Shown piece after piece: positions 34,589-43,603 of a stretch of 64,000 bases of DNA. Source of the stretch: Longimicrobiales bacterium (lineage in GTDB: Bacteria; Gemmatimonadota; Gemmatimonadetes; Longimicrobiales; Gaopeijiaceae); the NCBI GenBank assembly GCA_951828585.1, contig OX639991.1, forward strand, positions 620,001-684,000. The letters run 5' to 3'. Position 1 is the first letter of the stretch, and the number at the start of each line of letters is the position of its first letter. Below the pieces are notes generated by a model. That model saw only the letters and a list, made by a program, of their open reading frames with translations, was not told the DNA's origin and made no database searches. Both the position numbers and the translations under genes were made by a program.

Positions 34589-36586
34589 TCACCCCCGCCC
34601 CCCCGCCTCCTCCCCCGGCCGGTACCGCCTGATCGCCGCGGCCCGGATCTCCACCTCGGTCCACGCCACGCGCTTCAGTTCACCGCGCGCGAACATGGCC
34701 GCCTGGTCCGCGTAGTGGGGCGCCCCACTCCTCGCCGTCTGGCCGTATGCCAACACCGTGTAGGCCCTCGGCACGTCCCCGAATTCGACCAGCAGCACCC
34801 ACGAATCGCCCCGGTTCGCCGCCCTGCGCCCATCCTCCGTCGGCTCGAACATAAGGACCCGGAAGCAGCCCAGCGTCGGCGGGCATCCCGAAACCGGCGC
34901 GTTGACATTGCCGCGAATGACGCGGTGGATGTCGCCCCAGGGTGCATCCAGGGGAATACCCTCTTCCCGAAGCGAGCCGACCGCCCATCCGAGGGCCTCC
35001 ACCGCCGCCCCCTCGTCACCCAGTCCGTTCGGCGTCGTCACCGGATTCGACGGGTCCCACGGCTCCCGCCAACGGAGCGAGTCGGCCACCGCCGCGAAAT
35101 ACGCCGCGGCCCATCGCTCGAATAGCACCGCGCCCCGGCTGTCAGCGGCCGCCCTCCGGTCCCAGGCCTCGAGCACGGCCACGGCTTCGGCCAACCCCGG
35201 ATCCGCCTCACCCCCCGCCGCCGTCACCAGCTCATCCACCACCCTCTCCGCCATCAGCACACGCGGCGAGTGCTTGAGCTCGACCACATCCTCCAGCGTC
35301 AATCGATCGCCCGCCCGGGCCGCCAACTCCAGCGACAACTGGCTCCTCAGCCTCAGCCGCCGCTCCGGCAGGTTGTGCGGGACCGTGTCCCGGTCCAGCG
35401 GCACGTTGAGATTCGTGTAGTCCGGCGGATCGTTCGCCTGCTGCACGTACCCGCCCGGCGGATTGATGTAGAGGGGAAGCGTCGCCCAGGGGACCAGCTC
35501 GGACCAGATGTCTGCGGAAGTAACCGCGACCGCGGCCGTGTCGCCGGTTACCGGGTGGGGCAGCAGCGGGAGCCGCGCGTTGTAGTAATGCGCGATGTTC
35601 CCCGCGCGATCGGCATAGGTGAAGTTCGAGGTCGGGTGGGCGCGCATCCTCATCACTTGGAGCCACTCGTCGAAGGTGCGGGTCATCATCATGCGCAGAA
35701 ACTGCTCGCCGCGGCGGAACTCGCCGTCCCGGGGGTCCTTGAGCAGGTAGACGTGCTCGCCGGTGCGGTGAATGACCGGACCGTGCGGCGTGCTCCAGGA
35801 GGTCCTGGTTTCGAGGGCCGTGGCGCCGTCGTCCGCCAGGTAGTCGACGGTGCCGGAGGGGCGGGAGAGGAGGTCGTGGTCGCCGTCCCAGCGAAGGTGC
35901 GGGTTGCGGAGCAGGATGGTGTGGCCGGATGCCGTGCGGGTGCCGTGGAAGGCCCAGGCATTGGAGCCGTCGAGGGTGAAGGACTGCTCGGGTGGGGGAC
36001 GGATGGCTGGATCCCGGTTGGCCTCCGGCGCGTCGAACTGCGCCACGAAACGTGCAGCGTCGCGCCGGCTCCAGGTCTGAACGTCGCGGGCCAGCGCGTC
36101 GATGCCGGTGAAGTCGGGGGTCACCCAGGACGGGAATGCATCGGGGTGAAGACGGATGTAGTGGTTGACGCCCTCCGCGAAGCCGTCATACACATCGCGG
36201 GTGCGCGGGTCCAGGCGGTGGAAGGTAGCGACGGCGCGGGCGTGGACATCACGGGCGACGAAATCGGCGTCGAGTTCGTCCGCGCCCAGGTGTCGGGCCA
36301 GGGTGCCGCGGCTCCTGATCATCCCGACGGCGATGGAGATGCTGTAGTCCTCCGACTGGACGTAGCCGAGGCCGAAACCCATCGCCTTGAGGTCGTCTGC
36401 CAGGATGTGGGGGACTCCGTACGCGGTGCGGACGATTTCGACGCGCTCGGCGAGGACGTGGATCGTATCGGTGAGGGGGCGCGAGACGACGGTCCCGGAG
36501 GGGGCGGGCCGCCAAGCGGTGGCCGGAGTGACCGCGGGAATCGCCGAGGGTTGGATGGCCAGCGCGAGCAGCAGCGCCCCGATCAT
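34589..36586 (-). CDS. Penicillin acylase-family amidohydrolase, possibly internally deleted
   Basis: A 665-residue Ntn-hydrolase precursor with a signal peptide at the N-terminus. The alpha part contains RTAYGVPHILADDLKAMGFG; the nucleophile that would start the beta subunit after autocleavage is Ser208 in LDGSNAWAF. The substrate-face motif RNPHLRW is at 227-233. In relatives roughly 100 residues separate this from the HGPV motif; here only about 36 do (HGPVIH at 268-273), so a segment appears missing. The rest (TSNFTYADRAGNIAHYYNAR, ANDPP) is normal. The family cleaves amide bonds in beta-lactams, acyl-homoserine lactones or peptides. The start overlaps the HEAT-cyclophilin gene as ATGA. 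Confidence 0.8.
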   Translation of the reverse strand: MIGALLLALAIQPSAIPAVTPATAWRPAPSGTVVSRPLTDTIHVLAERVEIVRTAYGVPHILADDLKAMGFGLGYVQSEDYSISIAVGMIRSRGTLARHLGADELDADFVARDVHARAVATFHRLDPRTRDVYDGFAEGVNHYIRLHPDAFPSWVTPDFTGIDALARDVQTWSRRDAARFVAQFDAPEANRDPAIRPPPEQSFTLDGSNAWAFHGTRTASGHTILLRNPHLRWDGDHDLLSRPSGTVDYLADDGATALETRTSWSTPHGPVIHRTGEHVYLLKDPRDGEFRRGEQFLRMMMTRTFDEWLQVMRMRAHPTSNFTYADRAGNIAHYYNARLPLLPHPVTGDTAAVAVTSADIWSELVPWATLPLYINPPGGYVQQANDPPDYTNLNVPLDRDTVPHNLPERRLRLRSQLSLELAARAGDRLTLEDVVELKHSPRVLMAERVVDELVTAAGGEADPGLAEAVAVLEAWDRRAAADSRGAVLFERWAAAYFAAVADSLRWREPWDPSNPVTTPNGLGDEGAAVEALGWAVGSLREEGIPLDAPWGDIHRVIRGNVNAPVSGCPPTLGCFRVLMFEPTEDGRRAANRGDSWVLLVEFGDVPRAYTVLAYGQTARSGAPHYADQAAMFARGELKRVAWTEVEIRAAAIRRYRPGEEAGGRG

Positions 36587-38679
36587 CGCGCGACCACCTC
36601 CGCGCGCTCGATCACCCCACCCTCCTGTACCGCGTCCACGATCTCCATGCCTTCGACCACCTCGCCGTAGATGGTGTAGTTGAAGTCCAGCCGCACATTG
36701 TCCACCAGGTTGATGAAGATCTGGGCGTCGCCGGTGTCGCGGCCGCGCGTGGACAGGCCGACCGTGCCGCGCCAGTGGGGATGGTCGCTGATCTCGTCGC
36801 GGCTATACAGGCCGTCGCCCATGTATTCGTTGGCGTGGGGACTGCCGCCCTGAATGACGAAGTTCGGCACGACGCGGTGGAAGGTGAGGCCGTCGAAGTA
36901 GCCCTCGCGGGCGAGGCGCGCGAAGCGGTCGGCGTTGGTGGCGGCAAGGTCGGGGCGGAGCTGGATCACGATCTCGCCCAGACCGGCCATGTGGAGTACG
37001 ACCTGGGAGCCGGCCAGCGTGGCGATCCGGGCCGCGTCGGGGGGTGGGGTGCGGGGGAGCCGCTGCGGCGCGGCCTCGTGGACCGATCCGGTCGACTCGG
37101 TCAGCAGCGCGGCGGCCAAGTCGGCCACGACGGGATCGAAGTCGGTGAGGTACGGAGTGAGGTCGTCGCTGGGAAATCCGCCCACCTCGCCGATCCCCTC
37201 GAGAAGGGCGACGCGGACGTCCCGTTCGGTCTCGCGGCGGGCGGCGGTGAAGCGGGCGAGAGGGGCGAGCAGAGCGGAAACAAATGTTTCAGCGGCAGCG
37301 TGTTCAAGCAGCAGCCGGGTCGCGTTCATCACCAGTTGCGGATCCTCGCTCTCCAGAGCAGACAGGTAATGGTCCACGCCCCCACCCCCCACCCCCGCCC
37401 CCAGCCCCTGCAGCGCGGCCTCGCGCACATTCGGATCCTCGTCGCCGCTCAGCCCGTTCAGCACTTCCACCTCTCCCGCCCGCCCCGCCGCCCGCGCCGC
37501 CCACGCCCTCACGAACGGGTTGCCGTGCCGCGCGTACCGCCGAATCTCCTCCCCCGCCCCATCCGGCGCGATCCCCGCGACGGCGTATAGCGCCCGCGAC
37601 TGCAACCGCCAACCGTCCCCCTCCTCTTCCAACTGCCTCACGCGGGTCGCGAGCACTTGGCGCTGGAGTTCCAACTCCCTCTCGGGGCACGGCTCCGCCG
37701 CCAGACCGAGGGCGGTCGCGGCCACATGCGGGTCGGGGTCGCCCACGGCGGCCAGGATCCCGCGGCACCCCTCGGCCCCCAGACGGATCCACCGGTCGTA
37801 GGCGCGGATCGCCTCCACCCGAACACGCGGGTCGGGGTCCCTGAGACCGGTGCGGATCATCGCGCCCGCGTCCGTCCCGTCCCGAGTCGCCCAGATCATC
37901 GCCTGGCGGCGCACCCCCCGGTCTTCGTCCTGGAACAGCGCGGTGGCGTGAGCGGCCGTGAGCGCGTTGGTGTGGATGAGCGCCGCCGTCGCGAGCCGTC
38001 TGACGCGAGCCGCGGTCAGGGGGTCGGCCGCCGTGGATGCCGTCGTGGACAGCTCCGTTGCCGCGGCCACCAGCTCCGCCGACAGCGAGCCGTCCGTCCC
38101 GCCACCACGCGCAAGAGCTTCGATGCCGCGCGCCAGACCCAGCCGCGCAGCGAGTCCGGCGTCATCCTCCAACTCCGCCTTGCGGGCGATGCCCTCGATG
38201 GCTGTTGCCGCCGCCTCCCGCTGCGCACTGCTCCCAAACGCCAGACGGCCCAGGTGCACCGCCAGCGCTCCGAGAACCGCCGGATCGGTCTCGCTCCCGA
38301 CCCGCCCAGCCAGCGCCGGCAACACGTCCCCCGGATCCCGCCCGTAGACGGACTGCGCCATCGCCCCAGCGGCCGCAATCCTCACCACGGCGTCCGGATC
38401 GTCGAGCATCCCCTCGATTCGCCCGATCCGTTCCGCCTCCTCCAGCCTCCCCAGCGCCCGCACCGCCTTCCCGCGAACCACCGGATCATCACTCTCCAGG
38501 TGCGCATGAACGCGATCCAACCCGGCTTCACCGCGTGCGTCCTCCTCCGCGACGATTTCGGCGTAGGCCACCCGCGCCTCTGAGGTCGGCGACGGCGCGT
38601 CTGCGCAACTCGCCAGCAACCCCGCGAGCGCGCCCGCCATCATCCTCACCCGTACGGATCCCAACCGAACTGTTCCCAT
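36583..38679 (-). CDS. HEAT-repeat lipoprotein with C-terminal cyclophilin domain
   Basis: A 698-residue lipoprotein. MGTVRLGSVRVRMMAGALAG leads to the lipobox LLASC. About 15 HEAT-like repeats follow (SDDPVVRGKAVRALGRLEEA, DPDPRVRVEAIRAYDRW and similar), forming a superhelical scaffold. Residues about 535-698 are a cyclophilin-type prolyl isomerase (FDGLTFHRVVPNFVIQGG, AQIFINLVDN). GGAG precedes the ATG at 38679, which overlaps the preceding alkyltransferase-like gene by 34 bp; a later ATG at 38643 is possible but loses the basic signal-peptide region. It probably helps fold exported proteins, and its coupling to the acylase gene suggests that enzyme as a client (inference). Confidence 0.85.
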   Translation of the reverse strand: MGTVRLGSVRVRMMAGALAGLLASCADAPSPTSEARVAYAEIVAEEDARGEAGLDRVHAHLESDDPVVRGKAVRALGRLEEAERIGRIEGMLDDPDAVVRIAAAGAMAQSVYGRDPGDVLPALAGRVGSETDPAVLGALAVHLGRLAFGSSAQREAAATAIEGIARKAELEDDAGLAARLGLARGIEALARGGGTDGSLSAELVAAATELSTTASTAADPLTAARVRRLATAALIHTNALTAAHATALFQDEDRGVRRQAMIWATRDGTDAGAMIRTGLRDPDPRVRVEAIRAYDRWIRLGAEGCRGILAAVGDPDPHVAATALGLAAEPCPERELELQRQVLATRVRQLEEEGDGWRLQSRALYAVAGIAPDGAGEEIRRYARHGNPFVRAWAARAAGRAGEVEVLNGLSGDEDPNVREAALQGLGAGVGGGGVDHYLSALESEDPQLVMNATRLLLEHAAAETFVSALLAPLARFTAARRETERDVRVALLEGIGEVGGFPSDDLTPYLTDFDPVVADLAAALLTESTGSVHEAAPQRLPRTPPPDAARIATLAGSQVVLHMAGLGEIVIQLRPDLAATNADRFARLAREGYFDGLTFHRVVPNFVIQGGSPHANEYMGDGLYSRDEISDHPHWRGTVGLSTRGRDTGDAQIFINLVDNVRLDFNYTIYGEVVEGMEIVDAVQEGGVIERAEVVAR

Positions 38680-38960
38680 GAAGCTTCTCCAAGCTCGTCG
38701 AAGACGATGCCTTCGCGCTCCAGCAGCGCTCTCTGGCGCTGGGCCAGGCCACTCGCGCGCGAAGTCGAAATGGCACCCCGGCGGTTGACGACGCGCCACC
38801 AGGGCACGTCGGTGTCGGGGGGCAGGTGGCTGAGCGCGTAGCCCACGCCCCGTGCGGCGCGGGGCTCGCCCACCATTGCGGCTACGCTCCCGTAGTTGAT
38901 GATCCGACCGTTGGGAATCCGTCGCACGCAGGCGTATACTCGTTGGGAAAACGCGCTCAT
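38646..38960 (-). CDS. Alkyltransferase-like protein (Atl, MGMT homologue without Cys)
   Basis: A 104-residue homologue of the C-terminal domain of O6-methylguanine methyltransferase. It has RIPNGRIINYGSVAAMVGEP and the DNA-binding helix ARGVGYAL. The catalytic PCHR motif is replaced by PWWR at residues 53-56, so there is no alkyl-acceptor Cys. Known Atl proteins have Trp (PWHR), bind O6-alkylguanine and flag it for nucleotide excision repair. The second Trp in place of His is unusual. It is the first gene of the minus-strand trio with the HEAT-cyclophilin and acylase genes. Confidence 0.88.
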   Translation of the reverse strand: MSAFSQRVYACVRRIPNGRIINYGSVAAMVGEPRAARGVGYALSHLPPDTDVPWWRVVNRRGAISTSRASGLAQRQRALLEREGIVFDELGEASWEQFGWDPYG

Positions 38961-39014
38961 TGCGGCGAAAACCTATTCCCGGCCGCCCGGTCGCGCTACG
39001 ATCAGGTAAACGGG

Positions 39015-39044
39015 AGTATACAGATTGTAAAGCGCAGTATACAG
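39015..39044. promoter_or_regulatory. Paired AGTATACAG sites, 21 bp apart
   Basis: Two identical AGTATACAG sequences at 39015-39023 and 39036-39044 lie exactly two helical turns apart, between the divergent Atl gene and the LVIVD lipoprotein gene. A GTATAC-like core also occurs at 38934-38940 (CGTATACTC). They could be an operator or duplicated -10 boxes for the plus-strand gene starting at 39067. Confidence 0.5.
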
Positions 39045-39066
39045 TCACGACTTCGGAGAGATTTAC

Positions 39067-41280
39067 ATGCTCAGATCGGGAAACGGGTTGCTGATGAAGA
39101 ATGACCCGCGGGGCCGGGGAACACTTTCCGGGGTCGCGCTGGCCACCCTCCTGTTCATGGCGGGCTGCGCCGGCAGCACCTCACGGGCGACGATCGACCC
39201 TTCGCGACCGCCTCCCCCCTCCGAGCCTCCTTCCGCCGAGCCCGTGGTCCAGCCCGAGACTCCACCGCCGGACAGCACCGCCGCCGAAACCCCCAACACT
39301 CCCGCGCCCACTCCCGGGTACACCCCCGCCGTCCAGATCGGCGCCCGGGTCGCGGTGGTGCGCACCGAGCCGGCCGAAGTCGTCGTCGAAGTCGGCGATT
39401 CGCTCGAGATGGGCGAGGACCTCGACCTGGTCGCCTACGACGCGGCGGGCAACCCGGTGCACGGCGTCCGGATCCTTGCCAACATCGATTCCCGCTTCGC
39501 GATTCTGGAGGGGGGGTATGTCATGGGACTGGGGGAGGGGGAGGCCGAGCTGCGCATGTCGATTCAGGCGCCGCCCGCCAGCGGCACGGGACCGCCCGAG
39601 ATCAAGACGTTCAGCGCATCGCTGACCGTGGTCGGACCCCCGGTTGTAGACGTCGAGATCGTGGATCCGGGCGTGCGCTTCCTCACGGGCGCGCTGGTCC
39701 GGCTCGAGGCCCGGGCCCTTACCGCGGAGGGTGGCGTGCGGCGGCGCGTGGAGGTCGAGTGGACCAGCAACAGGCGGCGCCTTGCCACCGTCGACGCGCG
39801 CGGGTTCGTGACGGTGCTTCGCCCCGGCGAGGTGACGATCAGCGCCACCGTCGACGACGAGATCACGGGCACGTACTCCTTCGAGGTCAAGGAGAATCCG
39901 GTCGAGGCGGTCGAGGTGACGGGGCCGTCGCGGGGACGGACGGGGGACGTGCTCCGCTACTCGGTGGCCGCGCGCGACGCGGGGGGCGGGGTGGTGGAGG
40001 GGGCGCCCGTCGACTATGCGGTGGCGTCCTTCGAGACGCGTACCGACATGGGGGCATCGATCTACCCGGACGGGGCCTTTGTCGCCGAGCGCCCGGGTCT
40101 GTACCGGGTGACCGCCAACGTGGCCGGGCGGACGGGCCAGGCGCTGGTCGAGGTGGTCGAGCGGGGGATGGAGCACGAGGTCGTCGTGACCGGACGGGGC
40201 CTGGTGGCCGACCGGCCCACCTCGGACCTGTGGGCCTTCACCGGCAACGACGGGCGCGACTACGTCTACACGGGAACGCACCTGGGCGGCCAGCGCATGC
40301 TCGCGTGGGATGTCACCAACCCCGCGAACCCCGTCCTCACCGACTTTGTGGAGGTCGACGCGCGGGTGGTGAACGACGTGAAGGTGAACCACGATGCCAC
40401 CGTGGCCGCGATCACGCGCGAGGGCGCGTCGGACCGCAAGAACGGGATCGTGGTTCTCGACCTGACCGATCCGGCCCACCCCGTGATCGCCGACACCTAC
40501 ACGAAGGACCTGAGCGGAGGGGTGCACAACGTCTTCTTCTGGGGTGACTACCTCTACGCCATCCACAACGGGACCCTCGACGTGCACATCCTCGACATCT
40601 CCGACCCCAGCGATGTGGAGGAGGTCGGGCGCTGGGGGATCGACAAGCCGGGCAAGTACCTGCACGACATCTGGATCGCGGACGGGCTCGCCTACGTCTC
40701 CTACTGGAACGATGGCGTGTACATCCTCGACGTGGGCGACTTCCGCTGGGGCGGGACGCCCACGGTGCCGGTCGAGGTGAGCAGCTTCGCGTACGAAGAG
40801 GGCAACACGCACGTCGCCTTCCCCTACACCAACGCCGACGGTCACCCCTATCTATTCGTCGGGGACGAGATCTTCGACTGCGAGGACTGCATCTCGCGCA
40901 ACGGCGTACCGGGCGACGGATCGCGCGGGTTCATTCACGTGCTCGACATGGAGGACCCCGAGAATCCGCGCGAGGTGGCGCGCTACGAGGTCCCCGAGGC
41001 GGGCGCGCACAACCTGTGGATCGAGGACGACAGGATGTACGTGGCCTACTACCAGGCCGGACTCAGGGTCGTCGACGTGTCGGGCGAACTCAGGGGCGAC
41101 CTGTACAGGCAGGGACGCGAGATCGCGTGGTTCCCGACGGGGACGCCGGACGGGCACGTCGTGAACTCGCCGATGGCGTGGGGACCGCAGCCGTTCAAGG
41201 GTCACGTCTTCGTGTCGGACCTGAACTCCGGGCTGTGGGTGGTGCGGGTGGTGCCGAAGAAGAAGGCTCCGATTTCGTGA
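39067..41280 (+). CDS. LVIVD-repeat lipoprotein with Ig-like domains
   Basis: A 737-residue lipoprotein. GGAGAG precedes the ATG; the signal ends at the lipobox LLFMAGC (Cys about residue 34). A Pro/Ser/Thr-rich stalk follows, then two or three bacterial Ig-like domains (about 95-360, for example GVRRRVEVEWTSNRRRLATV) and a propeller of LVIVD repeats (RMLAWDVTNPANPVLTDFVE, GIVVLDLTDPAHPVIADTYT, LDVHILDISDPSDVEEVGRW). It is probably exposed at the cell surface for binding. Its stop overlaps the next propeller gene as GTGA. Confidence 0.85.
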   Translation: MLRSGNGLLMKNDPRGRGTLSGVALATLLFMAGCAGSTSRATIDPSRPPPPSEPPSAEPVVQPETPPPDSTAAETPNTPAPTPGYTPAVQIGARVAVVRTEPAEVVVEVGDSLEMGEDLDLVAYDAAGNPVHGVRILANIDSRFAILEGGYVMGLGEGEAELRMSIQAPPASGTGPPEIKTFSASLTVVGPPVVDVEIVDPGVRFLTGALVRLEARALTAEGGVRRRVEVEWTSNRRRLATVDARGFVTVLRPGEVTISATVDDEITGTYSFEVKENPVEAVEVTGPSRGRTGDVLRYSVAARDAGGGVVEGAPVDYAVASFETRTDMGASIYPDGAFVAERPGLYRVTANVAGRTGQALVEVVERGMEHEVVVTGRGLVADRPTSDLWAFTGNDGRDYVYTGTHLGGQRMLAWDVTNPANPVLTDFVEVDARVVNDVKVNHDATVAAITREGASDRKNGIVVLDLTDPAHPVIADTYTKDLSGGVHNVFFWGDYLYAIHNGTLDVHILDISDPSDVEEVGRWGIDKPGKYLHDIWIADGLAYVSYWNDGVYILDVGDFRWGGTPTVPVEVSSFAYEEGNTHVAFPYTNADGHPYLFVGDEIFDCEDCISRNGVPGDGSRGFIHVLDMEDPENPREVARYEVPEAGAHNLWIEDDRMYVAYYQAGLRVVDVSGELRGDLYRQGREIAWFPTGTPDGHVVNSPMAWGPQPFKGHVFVSDLNSGLWVVRVVPKKKAPIS

Positions 41281-42410
41281 GGGTGACTTCGTTTCGGCTG
41301 CTGGCCATGGCGCTCGCGCTCCTTGCGGGGGGCGCGCTGGCCCAGTCGCCCGTATACCGGGTCTACGTCGCCAACGAGTCCTCCGACCTGATCAGCCGGG
41401 TGGCCTTCACGCCGGGCGAAGGCGCCGTGATCGAAAACGAGATCGCCGTCGGCGTCATGCCCGGCGACAATGATGGCGCGCACGGGCTGAGCGTGTCGCC
41501 GGACGGCCGTTACTGGTACGTGACCATCGCCCACGGCACCCCGTACGGCTACGTGTGGAAGTTCCACGCGGGCCCGGACACCCTGGTCGCGCGCACGCGG
41601 CTCGGGCTCTTCCCCGCCACCATGGGCATCACCCCCGACGGGCAGTTCATGCTGGCGGCGAACTTCAACCTGCACGGCGACATGGTCCCGTCCGACATCT
41701 CGGTCGTCTACACACCCGAGATGGTGGAAGTCACCAAGGTGCGCACCTGTCTGATGCCGCACGGCAGCCGGGTGCGGCCCGACGGCGCGAAGCAGTACTC
41801 GGCGTGCATGCACTCGGAGCAGCTGGTCGAGATCGATGTGAGCACCTTCGAGGTGAGCGGCCGCTTTGGGGTCGCGCCGGGACACGAGGGTGCGATGGCG
41901 GCGGATGGGGGCGGTGGCGACATGGCGGAGCACGGAGGGGATCAGGTGTGCAGCCCGACCTGGGTCGAACCGGGGCAGGGGGCGCGCGCCAACCGGGTGG
42001 TGTACGTGGCGTGCAACAAGAACCGGGAGATCCTCGAGGTCGATACGGACAGCTGGGAGGTATCGCGCCGGTTCGCCACCGGTAAGGCCCCCTACAACCT
42101 GGAGGTGACCGCGGACGGCGCGCGGATGGTGGCGACGCTCAAGGGCGAGCAAGCGGTGGCGGTCTTCGATCTGGAAAGCGGTGAGGAGATCGGACGCGTG
42201 GGGACTTCACGACCGGTCACGCATGGGGTGGTGGCCAGTCCGGACGGCCGCTACGCCTTCGTGACGAACGAATCCGTGGGGTCGGTGCCCGGCACCCTGG
42301 ACGTGATCGACCTCGAGACGCTCGAGCTGGTGGCCACGGTGGAGCTGGGACACCAGTCCGGCGGCATCGACTTCTGGCCGGGCCCGCCCGCTTCCGGCGG
42401 GGTTCGTTGA
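41277..42410 (+). CDS. Exported YVTN-type beta-propeller protein
   Basis: A 377-residue protein starting at GTG 41277 inside the preceding stop codon. A signal peptide (FRLLAMALALLAGGALAQS) is followed by YVTN/cytochrome-D1-like blades: VYRVYVANESSDLISRVAF, GLSVSPDGRYWYVTIAHG, VVASPDGRYAFVTNES. No haem-binding motif is present. It forms a pair with the LVIVD lipoprotein. Its ending overlaps the methyltransferase gene start as TTGA. Confidence 0.83.
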   Translation: MRVTSFRLLAMALALLAGGALAQSPVYRVYVANESSDLISRVAFTPGEGAVIENEIAVGVMPGDNDGAHGLSVSPDGRYWYVTIAHGTPYGYVWKFHAGPDTLVARTRLGLFPATMGITPDGQFMLAANFNLHGDMVPSDISVVYTPEMVEVTKVRTCLMPHGSRVRPDGAKQYSACMHSEQLVEIDVSTFEVSGRFGVAPGHEGAMAADGGGGDMAEHGGDQVCSPTWVEPGQGARANRVVYVACNKNREILEVDTDSWEVSRRFATGKAPYNLEVTADGARMVATLKGEQAVAVFDLESGEEIGRVGTSRPVTHGVVASPDGRYAFVTNESVGSVPGTLDVIDLETLELVATVELGHQSGGIDFWPGPPASGGVR

Positions 42411-43051
42411 GGGGTCGACTACGCAGGGCGAGGCGGCGGATGGTGTGCCGCCACATCAAGGGGCGCGGGATCTCCGATCCGCGGGTGCTCGAAGCCATGG
42501 CGGCGGTGCCGCGCGAGGCGTTCGTCGGGGCTGTCCAGGCCCGCCGTGCCTATGCGGATGGACCGCTTCCGATCGGCGAGGGGCAAACCATATCGCAGCC
42601 GTACGTGGTGGCTTGGATGGCGGAGGCGGCGGAGGTGGGCCTGGGGGACCGGGTGCTCGAGGTGGGGACCGGCTCCGGGTACGCGGCCGCCGTGCTGGGC
42701 AGGCTGGCGGACGCGGTCTACACCGTCGAACGGAACGCGGTGCTTGCGCAGGCGGCGGCTGAGAGGTTGCGGGAACTGGGTTGCGACAACGTGAAGGTGC
42801 GGCACGGGGACGGAAACCAGGGCTGGAGCGAGCACGCACCGTACGACGCGATCGTGGTCGCGGCGGCGGGCCCGGCCGTGCCGGGCGCGCTCAGGGCACA
42901 GCTGCGAAAGGGGGGACGCCTGGTCATCCCGGTAGGTGGGCGGTGGGCGACGCAGCGGCTGGTGCGGGAGCGGCGTAGGGAATCGGGTGAAATCACATGC
43001 GAGGAACTCGGCATGGTCCGGTTCGTGCCGCTGGTCGACGAGGTCTGCTGA
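42407..43051 (+). CDS. pcm: Protein-L-isoaspartate O-methyltransferase
   Basis: A 214-residue repair enzyme that methylates isoaspartyl residues in damaged proteins using SAM. The SAM motif I is VLEVGTGSGYAAAVLG (residues 83-98). The family signature region GQTISQPYVVAWMAEA and the C-terminal GRLVIPVGG are present. The TTG at 42407 gives a 4-bp overlap with the previous gene and a basic N-terminus; the ATG at 42440 is the alternative. Cytoplasmic, although placed after two exported proteins. Confidence 0.9.
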   Translation: MRGRLRRARRRMVCRHIKGRGISDPRVLEAMAAVPREAFVGAVQARRAYADGPLPIGEGQTISQPYVVAWMAEAAEVGLGDRVLEVGTGSGYAAAVLGRLADAVYTVERNAVLAQAAAERLRELGCDNVKVRHGDGNQGWSEHAPYDAIVVAAAGPAVPGALRAQLRKGGRLVIPVGGRWATQRLVRERRRESGEITCEELGMVRFVPLVDEVC

Positions 43052-43067
43052 CAGTGCGTGTTTTCGG

Positions 43068-43535
43068 CTACACCAGAACCCGCAACACCCAGACCACCAA
43101 CTGGAAGCCGAGCAGAATCATCGGCAGGACCAGGGTGAGCCCCACGGAGAAGATCAGTCCCGCGCGGAACAGGTGCGGTCCGATCGGCAGGACCTCGCGA
43201 CCCCACAACTTGTGGGCCAGGCTCTCCACGATCGGCCCCAAAGTGTAGCAGGCGTTCGCCGCCAACAGAACGGGAATGACCGGAGTCAGAATGAACGCCA
43301 GCGAGACGGAGTTGCCCTGCAAGAGGAGCATCAGCCAGAGGCCGGAAAGGGAAACAGCGCCTCCCACCGAGATGATCGCGTTGTAGGCCAGCCGCCTCCG
43401 CTCCCACCACTTGAAGATGGCGCCCACGGTGCGCCGGGCGGGCCTTGGGTAAAGAAAATCCGCGAGTGCAGACCGGGATCGGGACTCCTCGCTGTCGGCT
43501 TTGAAGATGGAAAGCGGCATATCAGTGAGACGCAT
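43068..43535 (-). CDS. Small membrane protein of unknown function
   Basis: A 155-residue protein with about four hydrophobic segments (for example AIISVGGAVSLSGLWLMLLL, LAFILTPVIPVLLAANACY, LIFSVGLTLVLPMILLGFQ). I chose the ATG at 43535 because the upstream frame is Pro/Arg-rich and unlike protein; the ATG at 43520 is also possible. It is convergent with pcm (16 bp apart). No family recognised. Confidence 0.6.
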   Translation of the reverse strand: MRLTDMPLSIFKADSEESRSRSALADFLYPRPARRTVGAIFKWWERRRLAYNAIISVGGAVSLSGLWLMLLLQGNSVSLAFILTPVIPVLLAANACYTLGPIVESLAHKLWGREVLPIGPHLFRAGLIFSVGLTLVLPMILLGFQLVVWVLRVLV

Positions 43536-43603
43536 GTTGGGGTGGCCTGGTTGCCCTCCGTGCAGTGCTGGCCTCGCCGGCTGCTCCGGCCATACCTTCC
43601 CGC

